A DNA stretch of 64,000 nucleotides from Saussurea involucrata (GCA_033807775.1 CM066317.1:10809870-10873869), one strand, 5' to 3'. Positions 45,054 to 56,750 are shown, numbered from the stretch's first letter. The notes: generated by a model from the letters alone, not told the origin. Numbers and translations are program-made.

Positions 45054-45455
45054 TTGTTCACCATGAAAGTCCACCATGGTGGGTACTTCACGGAACCACC
45101 CAGAAGACATTATTTCCATGGTCTAGAAATTTATGTTGACATGTTAGATGTGGAGGATCTTTCTATGCAACTGCTTGAACAGATCATGAAAGAGCTGGAC
45201 TATGAAGAACCAAAATATAATAGGTTGTATTTTAAGAGGCCGAATGCAGACTTCTTGACTGGACTGGTAGAATTGAGTACCGACGAAGATGTAGCCAACA
45301 TACGCCAGTATGTTGACGGCCATACTGTGATTGAAGTGTACATCGAGAAAGTGAAGCTTAACACTTTGAGACTCGTCTCGCCAGAGCATGTAAGAAGTCG
45401 ACCCGGATTGTCAAAAACCAAACCATCGTCTAGTCGTAGTCTCAAATTTGGATAA
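45054..45455 (+). CDS. PB1-like N-terminal domain of a MULE protein
   Basis: 133 aa starting MFTMKVHHGGYFTEPPRRHY. It follows the PB1-like domain pattern often found at the N-terminus of plant MULE transposases: HHGG.FT..P.R.Y, YVDMLDVEDLSM, IMKELDYEEP, YNRLYFKRPNADFLTGL, DVANIRQYVDGHTVIEVYIE. The frame ends in a Ser/Lys-rich tail without the SWIM or transposase domains. An acceptor-like TTCATCAACAG precedes it at 45030-45040. It could be the last exon of the element gene or a stand-alone protein. Confidence 0.7.
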   Translation: MFTMKVHHGGYFTEPPRRHYFHGLEIYVDMLDVEDLSMQLLEQIMKELDYEEPKYNRLYFKRPNADFLTGLVELSTDEDVANIRQYVDGHTVIEVYIEKVKLNTLRLVSPEHVRSRPGLSKTKPSSSRSLKFG

Positions 45456-45805
45456 TTTTGTACTGTACCGACTAGTATGTGTTTGTTCTGAGATAATCTT
45501 GTATAACATCTAGGAGTTGTATTTTTAATATGAACCACTTTTCAGACTATTTTTCAGACTACTTAAAGACTACTTTTCAGCCTAATGAAAGACATTTATT
45601 CATGAGCAAGCTTCAACATGAAACATCAACATAAAGACTCCAGGAACGAAACAACAACATAGAAACAGGAAAGGTACAAAACAACAATGTCGAACTGGAA
45701 AAGTACAAAACAACAACACATAAACAACAAAGTACTAAAGCAACACCCGTACCACCACCTACTGAAAATTTGCCTTAGTTTGATCAATCCAACTTTGCTT
45801 GTCGC

Positions 45806-46159
45806 TTACCTTCGCTTGAAGAATTGCGAAGTCTTGCATAATGTGGTGAATGTCTTTTTTTCTCGACGAATACGAGCTTCCCTATCTTTTATATCCCCTT
45901 TCATCCTTTTGATCTCCTTTTCTTCCACTTCGATCCTTTTCAAGTGGGCTTCCTTCCTGGCCATCATTTGTTTCCACTCTTGTGTCAGTTGGTCTATCTC
46001 CTTTTCCCTTTCTGCTATCACGATCTGGAGTTTCACGGGCATTCTTTCAGGTGTAGACGATGGGTTAGATGACGATGCCTTTTGTTTGGTGATAGACGAT
46101 ACTATTATGATATGAAAATGTTGTATGGATGTTGTGACCTTTACAATTGGAACTAACAC
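45806..46159 (-). CDS. Coiled-coil protein frame in the MULE
   Basis: 117 aa from the first ATG; later in-frame ATGs (MPVKLQ...) are possible starts. From about residue 45 it is a heptad-like charged coiled coil (AEREKEIDQLTQEWKQMM, ARKEAHLKRIEVEEKEIKRM, DIKDREARIRREKK). The N-terminal part is Ser/Pro-rich. I do not know a function. It faces the 46184-46366 frame on the other strand. Confidence 0.45.
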   Translation of the reverse strand: MLVPIVKVTTSIQHFHIIIVSSITKQKASSSNPSSTPERMPVKLQIVIAEREKEIDQLTQEWKQMMARKEAHLKRIEVEEKEIKRMKGDIKDREARIRREKKTFTTLCKTSQFFKRR

Positions 46160-46183
46160 AGATATTTATAGCCACAGGGGAAA

Positions 46184-46366
46184 ATGGAGCATCTAGCGGA
46201 GAAGAAACGAGAACTGGTCATGATTAGGGCTCACGTTCGGGAGGTGCAACGACAGATTAAGGAAGTAGAAGAGGAACTAAAAGAAACCGAAGATGACTAC
46301 ACGGGAATGGAGGATGTCATCAAGAAAAAGGTTAATTTCATCACCGGAATCCAGGACGCCTTCTAG
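46184..46366 (+). CDS. Short coiled-coil frame in the MULE
   Basis: 60 aa, almost entirely charged helix (EKKRELVMIRAHVREVQRQI, KEVEEELKETEDDYTGMEDV). It starts 24 bp from the opposite-strand coiled-coil frame and resembles it in composition. It may be a separate exon or a non-translated remnant. Confidence 0.35.
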   Translation: MEHLAEKKRELVMIRAHVREVQRQIKEVEEELKETEDDYTGMEDVIKKKVNFITGIQDAF

Positions 46367-46407
46367 TAATAGATTTCTTTGTTTACCTGCACTATATCCG
46401 TTTCGGT

Positions 46408-46930
46408 TAGTGATGGAAATTTTACCCGTCGGGTCGGGTACCCACGGGTACCCGCCCCTAATGGGGCGGGGATTCCCCGGCTAATCGGGTAACGGGGCGG
46501 GGACGGGTATTGTTTTTCATACCCGAAGCGGGTTCGGGGTCGGGGTCGGGGATGGTACTACCCGCCTCTAATAATACCCGATATATATTTTTATATATAA
46601 TTTAATTAGTTTTTTATTCGTTGCTTGATAATTTTATACTTTAAAATTTGTCATGAACTATGATTACACATGGTTGATTATATCATTATATGTTTTTGAA
46701 ACTTGAGGTTTATTTATTTGTTTTAAAAATTAAAAACTCGCTAATTTCATTTTCTTTAAAAATAATTTAATTATTTTTTTTCGTAAACGGGTACCCAACG
46801 GGTTCCCCGTACCCGTCGGGGATTTTCTTCCCCGAACCCGTCGGGGATTAGTCGGGGACGGGGGGCTTAAACGGGGATCGGGGACGGGGGATGCATTACC
46901 CGCCTAATACCCGCCCCGTTTCCATCCCTA
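46408..46930. mobile_element. hAT-type MITE nested in the MULE
   Basis: Starts TAGTGATGGAAA and ends TTTCCATCCCTA, with a perfect 8-bp TSD GTTTCGGT (46400-46407 and 46931-46938). Subterminal regions carry dense GGGTACCC/CGGGGA words in inverted orientation. 523 bp, non-coding. It inserted after the MULE formed. Confidence 0.92.
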
Positions 46931-47660
46931 GTTTCGGTTGGGAAGATGATTTGCAATAATTGATCTTTTAATTAATTTTCCTATTAAATAACTTAAAATG
47001 GGGAAAACAATACATTAAAAACCTCAACTACATTTAAATACATTAAAATGAAAAGGGAAACAATACATTAAAAACCTCAACTACATAAAATGATAACCTA
47101 AAAACTAGAAGGACCAAAAATGTAATTTTTTGCTCCAAACTAGAGGGGCCAAAATTGTAAATTTCGGTTTACCGCGGGCTACTACCACGGACAGGGGCCA
47201 AAAGTGTACCGCGACCATAGTTTGGGGGGGGGGGGGGCTCCGCAGCTACCGTAGCCAATCTTGAGGGGTCTCCGCAGGACTTTTGGCCAAACAGGGGTGC
47301 CACGTGGGCACTGACCCGCGATCGCGGGCCTCATCGTGGAATTTTTGGGTATTTCTTTAAAATGAACGAGATTGTGAATATTTTTGCAAGTCAAAGTCAA
47401 ACTTTGGGTATTTTAATTAATTTCCCTTTTAAAAATCGTATTATTTCCATTTAGAGCTTCGAGAGTTACAATATTTTTGAAATTTAAATCATTATTCAGA
47501 AATCAGAATCCTCACCCAATCCGCCCTATTTGAAATCTTCTGTCATTTCGATCAAACCCTTGCTCGTGAGTTCTTCCTCATCTTTTCCATGTGATTTCTG
47601 CTTTCAATTTGATGCTGTTACTGTGATTTTTCATTGTTTGATTCCCAAATTTGTGATCCG

Positions 47661-50600
47661 ATGGCTACATCGGCGTTCAAATCGACGACGAGAAGAGCTC
47701 CGATTGGGAATTCGTCGCCTTCCGCCGACGACTCGCCGACTTCTTCAAATTCTAAGGCTCACCGGCGTTCTAGAAGTCTTAGTAGGTTCTCACGGCCGAT
47801 TCCGGAGGAGATTGAACCAGGTGTTCTTCCTACTCCTAGACGCAAGTTTGTTAACACTGTTAGAGGTTCGGATTTTCCGGAAATTAGTCTCGATGATCTC
47901 GCAATTGAGTTTTTTTCGGGGAAGGAAAACAGCTCCGAGGTAGAAGATGAGAGTGGAAGCAGTAGGAACAGTGGAGCTGTTCGTGTGAAGTCTGAAATTA
48001 GTCCGGTGACGACGTCGTTTCAAAGGCGTTCGAGGTCAGTGTCGAGGCATCACAATGGTGCTAATTCTGGTGTTTCTGAAGGTGCTAGTGCGATGGCGTC
48101 TTCTCAAAGGCGTGGGAGGTCTGTTTCGAGGCGTAATGATGGTACTACTTCTAATGCTGGTGGTACTACTAGGGTTGTTCCTAATGCTGATTTGAGAAGG
48201 AGACGCTCTGTGTCAGTTGCACGGTACCAGATTAGCGATTCCGAGGTAAATATTTAGTGGCTGAAATTTAGCTGAAATAGAAGTAGAGTATAATCTACTA
48301 TGAAATCTATTTGCTTTAACTGTTTTTGGCCCATTCATCAAGAGAAGTGTCATATAGAGGCTTGGGGTTTTCTTACTGTTGTTAGCAAGAAAGCATATTG
48401 GTTGAAGAAAATCCCATGAAATGATGAAACTAAGGTCTTGTACAAAGCTTAATTACAAATTTCTGTGGGGAACTAAATATAAAACCAATGACAGAGGCAT
48501 ATAGCTCTTGCAATATCTCCATATTAGTTCATTGTGATACTGATATGAAATAAGTAGAATGAAAAGACAACCAGATCCATGTAAAACTGCTTTGGCATCA
48601 ACTGAAATAGTTAGGGAAGAACAATTAATGAAACTATGTCTTTGCATTTGACCAATGTTCTGAAGAAGAACCAGTAAAACCGAATGTTTCTTTATAGCAC
48701 TCTCTAATCTATATCAACCACAGCTATTGTACAAGCTTATAAAGTTTTTTTTTGTCTAGTTATGTTGTGGTATGCATCCCAACTAAATTGATCTTCTTGT
48801 CTACATCCAACTATAAAATCTGATTGTTTGATAATTTTTGTCTGACATGGATGGTATTATAATTATGAAAGTGCTGCATTGGTGGATATTTTATTCCACC
48901 ATTTCGGGGAAGTGCGATTAAAGATTTTGAGATTTGTTGTTTGCTTCTTCCGGATTCATTGCTAAATTTGAAAGTCCTTTTTAAGCATGCACAAGTTTGT
49001 ATTTGGCTGATGCATGATTCCTAGAATTCATATAGTTATGAGTGGTTTTTTGTATACTGAATTTTGTTTATATATGTGTCTGTTAACCCTGGTTTACGGT
49101 TTCCTTTGTATTTACCTTCCCCCTCTTTTCTCATTCTGCCATTATTTCACAATATGCTTCATTTGATTAAGAATACTTTCTCACGCAACATTGTAAATGC
49201 TCATTTTAGCATAATTTGATGACAATACTGCTTATTTGGTTGACAGAGCGATATAGATCATTCCCGGAGTTCTGCCAATCAACCCAAGTCTAGAAACATC
49301 AATAATGGAAATAGTCGGGTGGCTTCTTTTCAAAGACCCACTGCTTCAAGTCATCGAAGATTGAGCAGGTCTATGAGCCAAACACCTCAATTGCGGTCAC
49401 ACGATGGCTACTCGGTAACCAAAACTACCTCAAGTTTGATTTGCTGGTGTTTTAGGATTATTTTCAAGTATTTACCTTGGGCAGCCAATATAATTAATCA
49501 TATACAAGTCTGAATTACCCAAACCTTGGTTCAAAATTCGATGCCCCCTTCTTTTATGTTATCAAATTCCTGTTTCTTTTGAGTTGTACCTAGACTCAGG
49601 GCCTCAGGGGCTGTTTGTTTACCTCTTAATAGTTCCATTAAGAGGAAATCTCTGAATCACTAAGAGGTGAATCTTGTTTGGCAAAAAAAAGTCAGCCTCT
49701 TAATGGTTTTAAAACCCTCTGAATGATTTTGTATCTTAGGCCTCCCTTAACCATTCAGCGCCCTAATTTCATTCTTAACATTACCAAACAACCATATTTC
49801 ATTTTTCACTATATCATAAGAGCCTCTTAATCATTCTGCACCAAACCATTCAATAAGTGTCAAAGTTGTAAAACGAAATTAACTGTGTGCAATGTCTATG
49901 GATATCTCAGAGCCAGTCTTCAGCATTGACCGACGATGATTCAAGAGATGCTCGTTATGGGAAAAAGGAAATTGAAAAGACTATTCGAGCCGTTTACGCA
50001 CAAAAAAAGGTTCTTTTACCGAACTATAACTACTACCTAGGAGAGAAAACAAATTTTTTTTTGGTGGGGGGGGGGTAATTCTCTAGATGCCAGCAGTACC
50101 ATTTATCTATGCTGTTTATATATGTATATTTAACTACCCAATCTTATGTTGTAGATTGACCACCCCACTGGGGATGATGTTAACCATGGTCTTTATGAAG
50201 CAATGAGAAAAGAGCTTAGGTCTGCTGTCAATGAAATCATGATAGAACTTGAACAGGTCTAATACTTTCTTAAATGCCATGATCCTGACACCTCCAAATA
50301 TTTGGTACAATATTAAATATTTGCTGACTAAAACATTTTTCACCAACTGATCCAGACCATGGAAAGAAAGCCCTCTGCATTGTCTGTACATGATCGTTTG
50401 CATTCAAACAAATCTGATGGTCTTCAAATGGCAACAAGAAAGAACCATACAACAAAGTTAAAACAGGTAACAACCCTTCATTAACTACAGCTAAGTGTTG
50501 TCTACTAATGTCATCAGATGATGGTTTTGTCATTTTAAACATGATTTCGTTAAAAGTAATAAAGTAATTATATTTATAGTTACTTTTCTACTTCATTATA

Positions 50601-53303
50601 ACTTAAGGGACAGTCTATTAACATTCAAATGGCAAGAAAATTAAGAACTTGATGAAATGTCCAGGATACCATTCTCATTTCCGCCTGTAATAGTTGGATT
50701 CATAGTCAAGGGCCTGTTTGTTAGCATTTGTTAGCAGCTTAATGAGCTTAATGAGACTCACGCTTATTTGGTCAACCATACATGACGTTTTTGGTAGTGG
50801 CTTAATGATATAGAAAGTGGCTTATTCAGTAAGCTTATATGGGGAGCTTTATGCAGAAAGGCAAGTTTTTTTCTAAACCTGTCCGTCCCAATCAAAAAAC
50901 ATTTTCATTCCTTCTATGAAAAAACCCTCCCAAACAAAAACCTTTCTAATCTATAGTCTATACAGACAGATTAATCTACACAGACTGCTTTATCCATTCA
51001 GGACTTTATGGAAAATCAACCAAACAGCCACTAAAAATGGGACATTTAAATACTCTAAATGTCATTATTTTATCATATTTTTTATTGGCATTTTAATTCT
51101 TGCTCTTATGGTCTGAATTCTGAAGTAGTGGATGACTTAATGTTTTTTTATCTAAAGCTGGAGAAGCGTAAACAAGATTTATCAGCTGAAAGCATGCTAG
51201 AGGGGCAAAATGGGTGCAAGATTGTCAGGGAAGTGCTTCTGGAGCCAAAGAGCACTGCTAATGCACAGAGAGTCTCACATCCCAGAAAGGTAAAAGGAGG
51301 AAAGAGCGATTTTTTTATATTATTGTGTATTTTAATAAAATAATTAATGTAATCTCCAAAATGGAGAAATTGTTGGAGTTGAATGCAATCTTTTTGGAGA
51401 TTTTAACTATTGCTTTTCCGTTTTAAAGAAATTATGGAGAAACAGTTGGAGATGATGCTTTTAAATGCTGATAATTTTTGTACTTCCAGAGGAGTAATGA
51501 TAGGAGCCGAGTGTCTAAACGATTAAACGAAGAAGCAGAGAAATACTTTGAAGATTTCATATCGAATATTGAAGATACTGATTTTTCTTCGTTTGATGGA
51601 GAAAGAAGTGACACGAGCTCAACTTTAGTTGGAACTACAAAACAAAAAGATGGTGGTCAAAACGACAGTCCTGCAGGATGCAACAACTCTCTTCCTGTCG
51701 AAATGGAAGGCATTAAACTACCTTGGTTGAAATGGGATGGCAATGATGGCGGTTCTCCTACAAGCCGGAATACAATGCAACCTCCCACAACTCCGAAAAC
51801 AAAACTGTGGGACCCATCTCAGGTAATTGTTGGTTTGCATTATATTTTCTCTCCTGGAAAACTTCAGCTTTTGCACCATTTAAGAGCATCTCCAACAGCT
51901 ATGCTATAATATAAATTTTGGTCATTTAGGGGAGATTTGTGCTCCAACAGCTATGCTATATGGTATTGTAAAATAGAAAAAAAGAAAGAGAGAAAGAGAG
52001 AGAGAGAGTGTAAGCATCTCCAACAGCTATGCTAAAATGGAGAAAAGAGGGATTTTAACAATTTTTTTGCTCCAACAGTTATGCTATCTTGTATGCTAAA
52101 AAAGAAAAAAGAGGAGAGATTGTAAAAATCTCTAAATATAGAGAAATCTCTAAAACTTTATAGAAGAGAGAGAAATTAGATTATAATTGTTTTCCACCAA
52201 TAAAAGATCTCTAAACTAAATGTGTTGGAGAGAGAAACAGTATTTTATTATATGTATTGAATAATATATTAGTATAGTTAATGTTAGAATTGCTAAAATA
52301 GAGTAGCTGTTTGAGATAGATGCAATTTTTTTTTAGATTTTGATGTTTTGTACTCTATTAAAGAAAAATTATAGCATAGCTGTTGGGGATGCTTTAAAAA
52401 TCTCTTAGTTTAGAGAAATCTCTAAAAACTGTATATAAGAGAGTGAAATAGTATTTTTATTTTTTCCCACCAATAAAATGTATTTAAAATAAATGTTTAG
52501 GAGAAAGAAATAATATTTTAATAATATAGCTAAGGCTAGAATTGCTAAAATAGAATAGTTGTTGGAGTCGTGGTAATTTTTTTTAGAGATTTTGACTTTT
52601 GATACTCTATTTTAGAAAAATTATAGCATAACTGTTGTAGATGATGCTATAACTCTCATTTTGTGGATATACTCCTAGCATCAAGTGAATGGGACCCAGT
52701 ACCACCTCTTTGGATGTGTTTTGTATGTGGAGAGAATACAAAAAATTTGTTGTCCTACGTTTGGTGTAACATTATATTGGTATAGGAAAGGACCCGAGTG
52801 TGACAAAAATGCATATTTTTGGTCTTACCAAAATAGATGGAACAAAATTTAGGAACACGGACAACATTGGTAAATTACTAAACTACCCGTGTCAACTTAC
52901 AACCCTAAAACCTTGTAGAACACTTTCACGTACTTACCTCACTCTCGTGCGACCAATGTTCTCCAGTCCCGTCCCCGTACCAAACACGCCCTTTATGCGT
53001 TTGATTCCATACAATGTTGTGTCCTACGTTTTGTGCAACATTATATTTTCGTGTGAATTTTGGATGGTATAGGATTTGGAATTAATCCAAGATGAAGGCA
53101 GCAGCAGCAGTAGCCATGGAAGTTGGAACCCTGAAGATGATTCAACAAATATCAGCAAAAAGGGGGGGGGATTGGATATGGAGAAATATAGGGAAATGGA
53201 GAAAACTGAAAAGGTTTTATTTGATAGTTGGAAGGAAAGAAACATGATTAGATCTGGTGGTCTGTTGCTTTGTAGTATAGTTACTCCTTATTTCCATTTT
53301 TAG
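47661..53303 (+). CDS. Ser/Arg-rich plant protein of unknown function, eight exons
   Basis: Exons 47661-48245, 49247-49414, 49911-50009, 50155-50256, 50356-50466, 51158-51289, 51490-51822 and 53073-53303 are all in phase 0 with GT-AG introns, giving 586 aa. The N-terminal 250 residues are basic and Ser/Arg-rich (AHRRSRSLSRFSRPIPEEIE, SFQRRSRSVSRHH, SSQRRGRSVSRR). Then come KKEIEKTIRAVYAQKK (exon 3), GLYEAMRKELRSAVNEIMIE (exon 4, helical), EEAEKYFEDFISNIEDTDFS and SSFDGERSDTSSTL (exon 7), LPWLKWDG, and a C-terminal SGGLLLC. I recognise this as a conserved plant family but not a function. The RS-like repeats could be phosphorylation sites (inference). An in-frame ATG at 47634 is less likely because MATSAFKSTTRRAPIG is the natural family start. 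Introns 2, 6 and 7 contain MITEs. Confidence 0.88.
49608..49868. mobile_element. Tourist-like MITE in intron 2 of the Ser/Arg-rich gene
   Basis: Left end AGGGGCTGTTTGTTTACC. The body matches the 6985-7225 element family (CTCTTAAT, CCATTAAGAGG, TTTTAAAACCCTCTGAATGA, ACCAAACAACCATATTTCATTTT). The right end is eroded, near AATAAGTGTCAAAG. It lies 40 bp upstream of exon 3. Confidence 0.65.
50690..51030. mobile_element. MITE-like insertion in intron 5
   Basis: Begins GGGCCTGTTTGTTAGC and ends near ACCAAACAGCCACT, giving inverted GGCYGTTTG-type ends. The interior repeats AGCTTAATGAG. No TSD was verified. Confidence 0.4.
51345..51465. mobile_element. Small MITE remnant in intron 6
   Basis: Contains GGAGAAATTGTTGGAG and AGTTGGAGATGATGCTTTTA, the inverted terminal words of the AGCATCTCCAACAG family seen at 51885-52660. 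Confidence 0.4.
51885..52660. mobile_element. Cluster of AGCATCTCCAACAG-type MITEs in intron 7
   Basis: AGCATCTCCAACAGCTATGC appears near 51886 and again near 52013; matching inverted ends (TAGCATAGCTGTTGGGGATGCT near 52370, TAGCATAACTGTTGTAGATG near 52622) close nested or adjacent copies. Interiors share AGAGAAATCTCTAAA and TTTCCACCAATAAAA. At least two elements are present, one probably inserted in the other. Confidence 0.65.
52700..53060. repeat. Duplicated stretch just upstream of the last exon
   Basis: TTTTGTATG..., TTGTCCTACGTTTGGTGTAACATTATATTGG (about 52750) and TTGTGTCCTACGTTTTGTGCAACATTATATTTTCG (about 53015) are near-duplicates about 265 bp apart. The insert between them ends in CAAACACGCCCTTTATG, so it may be an element whose insertion duplicated or captured the flank. 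Confidence 0.4.
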
Positions 53304-53925
53304 CCTTTTTTTTTCATGTCCATTGTTGCTGACCCTTGATTTCATATTTATGATAAGAAAAAAACTAACTGCTACTTCAATACTACTCTAGCAATAGGTT
53401 AATTTTACTGTTTATTAATTAAAACTAGTTAAAATATATAGTATTTGTAATTAATTTAATTTTAAATAAGAAATATTAATCTATAGTAATCAAATAAATG
53501 TTAAATTATAAGTAATTTAATTACCCATTATTAATTAATTTGTATTAATTAAATAAATATTAATTTATAGTATTAAAATTAATTAATTTAATTACACATT
53601 ATTATTTAATTTTAATTAAATAAATTCAAATTTATAGTAAAGTTACCAGTATTATTTAATTTTATTTATATATTATTAATTAATTTAATTATAATTTATT
53701 TATTAGTTTGTAGTAATTAAATAAACGAGTTCACTACAAATTTGGTCCCTATGGTTTATCTAAATTAACGAGTATGGTCCCTCTAAAGAATTATTAACGA
53801 GGATCGTCTCTAGTTTTATTTTATATAACGAACACGGTCCCTCCTATTAACTCCGTTAATCAAGATTCCGTTAGCGAGGGACAATTTTGTCAATTCACCC
53901 CCTCTCTCTCAACTTTTATGTTAAA
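53304..53925. other. AT-rich 3' flank
   Basis: 53400-53720 is built of repeated TTAATTAATTTAATTA-type words. 53740-53890 has TTTGGTCCCTATGG and CGGTCCCTCC phrases resembling those right of the Helitron at 63100-63220. No gene. Confidence 0.45.
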
Positions 53926-53929
53926 CTAG

Positions 53930-53955
53930 TTGAGTGCCCGCGCAATGCGGCGGAA
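53930..53955 (-). other. Helitron 3' terminal hairpin
   Basis: GC-rich stem-loop (CCGC...GCGG) about 10 bp before the terminal CTAG, the rolling-circle termination signal type known from Helitrons. The small Helitron at 29732 has a different hairpin sequence at the same place. Confidence 0.7.
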
Positions 53956-54439
53956 TGCAAAATTCCTCTACATAGAACAAATAAGTACACAATTGAGATC
54001 ACATCACAGTTTTATCTGTTTTTTGTTTTTACTGGATATTATTATAAGTACACAATTGAGGGAGGACATAGTTTTATCTGCTTTTTGTTAATCACGGGAT
54101 ATTAAGTACCCAATTGAGATCATAATTTTGAATTGTCAAGACAGAGGAAAAAATGAAGTAAACATATAAACATTAATGAATAGCAATAAAATAAAATAAA
54201 ATGTACTTTCTAAAAGCGTTGAGTTTCAAAAGTCCCCTTGGATGGCCTTTGACGGTAGAAACACGATCTTTAGCACTTCAAAGACCTATATAGTATGTAA
54301 TTACAGCATAACCATAGTTTGTAGAGATGTAATGCAGAAAATATAGATGGTAAAAACAGAACTCAACGCAAATCCATTTATGAGTTACATACATGCTGAT
54401 GGAAATCTAAACGCATACAACACAACATAGCAACTGTAC

Positions 54440-55015
54440 CAACATAGAGAAACCGCTTACCCTGTAAACACTTACCGGGCAAACGCTTACCCGGTAAACA
54501 CTTACCGGGCAAACGCTTACCCGGTAAGTGCTTATCGTTAATAGTCAATACTTTCACCTAACTTACCGGGTATAATTTTATTCCATAAAGGGGGTGTTTG
54601 GGATTGCTTATTTTTTTGACTTATTTGCTTATTGCTTTTCCTCACCGCAAATAAGCTAGCTATTTTTAGTTTTTGGATTTGAAAAAAAGAAAAGTGCTTA
54701 TGACTTTTCCCCACCACAAATAAGTTGTTTTTGATAAGTTAATTCATTCTAACTTACTTGAAAGTGCTTATAACTTATTTGTCTAAATTACATTTTTACC
54801 CCCAATTCCTTTTTAGCACGGCATAAGTTGATAAGCACTTTTAAAAATAAGCAAACGTTGTTTTAAATAAGCAATCCCAAACACCCCCTGAAACGACAAC
54901 ATATACAACATTTTTATCCGTTAAGCGCTTACTGGATAAGATTCTCAATTATCCGATAAGGTAAAGTAAACCGGTAAACACTTACAGGATAATCGTTTAA
55001 TAAACAACCCTAAGT
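54440..55015. mobile_element. MITE of the TTACCCGGTAAG type, split by another MITE
   Basis: CTTACCGGGCAAACGCTTAC repeats (54468-54530) and ATCCGATAAGG/CTTACAGGATAATCG (54945-55000) are the two halves of one element. The 54590-54888 MITE sits between them. The outer right end reads TAAACAACCCTAAG. Confidence 0.5.
54590..54888. mobile_element. Nested Tourist-like MITE, second copy
   Basis: Ends GGGGGTGTTTGGGATTGCTT and AAGCAATCCCAAACACCCCC are a perfect 20-bp TIR. It is the sister of 31532-31823. The flanking trinucleotides do not give a clean TTA duplication. Confidence 0.85.
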
Positions 55016-56704
55016 TAAACTTAAACCTACCTCCGATCCTCAAGTAAAGATTTCAGTTGCTCATTCTCTCTTTGCAAGCTTTAGCCTGTTAACATATAAC
55101 AATAATAATAAAAATGTTGGAACTTTAATGATATAAAAAAAACTAACAGTCGCAAATAAAATGTAAAGAACTTGTATTCTCCAAGATATAGAAGCAAATA
55201 TCAAGATTAATAAGCCAAATTCAACAAAGGATATTAAATACGTCAATGATGAATAAGAATTTTACTTGCCGGTGTTGGATTAAATTACTCTCATTTACCG
55301 ATCAAAACAAACAGATCTAAGATTATACCACGTACAAAAAACTTATCGATTGAACCTACAAACCAACCCAACAGATCTAAATGAATCATATTTAACTCTT
55401 ATGTATAATAATTATACCATGTACAAAAATTCTAATTTGAATGGCCCACATTGAAACCTTTCAATAGATTGGAAACCAAAATTAGAGCGGTAGGTGAGGA
55501 ATAGTGGCGAAGAGAAATCCATATCGGAACTATCGGCTTCTTCCGATCAACAACCCAAATCGAACCCTGCAGGTGAGGAACACAAAAACACCATTACCAA
55601 ACCGAATCGAAACCATTAGTTAACCGATGAAAATGCATGATCTGGTTTTGAATTGCTAATTGAAACCAACAGGCAAAGAGAATTCAAGCAGTCTGATGGA
55701 ATACACAATTTGATACTATTGTTGACGGTTACTATTACATGTTTAAGGAGTTACAATCTTTACAATTGGTTTCTAAACAACCTGCTTCAAAAATGCCAAA
55801 ACAATAGCATACCTAAAGGATCAAGGCAACAACCAACAAAAAGTGGAAATACATACCAAAACAGCAACTGTTGAGAACAATTCCCCAGATCCTCCAAAGA
55901 ACAATTCCCCGGATCCTTCAACATTCTCTTTTGGTAAGTTTTCAATCGTAATTTACCAAAGTGTTCTTCCTAAAATGCATTTATGAACTTTCTAACAATA
56001 TATGTCTTTAAAGTTTCTAATATAGGGCTCATACCTTTCTTCTGCATCTTTATGTACATTTAAACAAAAAACCAAAGTGTTTACTACCACTCAATTCATT
56101 ACACCTAATGGTATTAACACGGTTTCAATTTTTTGGAATTGATACTGTGTAAATTTTACCTTTTATTATTAAATAACTTCACCACAAATATCCAAAATCA
56201 GAAATTGAAGGTCCTTGGATTTAGTTTGCATAAGAGATTTGTTTGCAATGAGCTTACCGATAATACAACTCCAACTGGAAGTGTTTGATGATGTGGTTGT
56301 AGGGTTACATTCACTGGAGGGACATCCTTGGATTTAGTTTGCATAAGGTAGAGATTTGTTTGCAATGAGCTTACCGATAATACAACTTCAACTGAAGTGT
56401 TTGATGATGTGGTTGTAGGGTTACATTCACTGGAGGGACAGGAGGTAGTTGCTGGAATTAAAAAGTTAAAAAGAAAAAAAGAGTGTCCATATGAAGGAAC
56501 CATAGGATTCAAAAATTAAAAACCAACTAAAAATAGAATCAAAGCATACTAATAGGAAAGGGGGGAGGATTTGAGCCCATGACAAAAACTAAAGGTTTGA
56601 AGCCAAGTCAAGAGAAAAATGGCCACCACCCACGACTTTCCTATGTAATTTGTGACCTTTTCACTTTCTTATATAATTTGTGATACCAACCGTGCAACTG
56701 TAGT

Positions 56705-56750
<46 letters not shown>

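Larger units (their letters stand above)
42730..47426. mobile_element. Complete Mutator-like element (MULE), no transposase
   Basis: Long terminal inverted repeats of about 270 bp (left 42730-43000, right 47160-47426) start GGGAATTTAATTAAAATACCC and GGGAAATTAATTAAAATACCC. They continue through TTTGACTTTGACTTGCAAAAATA and a GC-rich block with CCCGCGATCGCGGG. The flanks are a perfect 9-bp TSD, TTTTAAAAA (42721-42729 and 47427-47435). The 4697-bp interior has a TATA-led first exon, tandem repeats, a DUF1985-like segment, a PB1-like segment, coiled-coil frames on both strands and a nested hAT MITE. No MURA transposase or zinc-finger region was seen, so movement would need a transposase in trans. 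Confidence 0.92.

Noticed and set aside
45687..46115. 142-aa plus-strand frame in the MULE
   Set aside because: It is antisense to the coiled-coil frame on the minus strand and hydrophobic only because it complements Glu/Lys codons.
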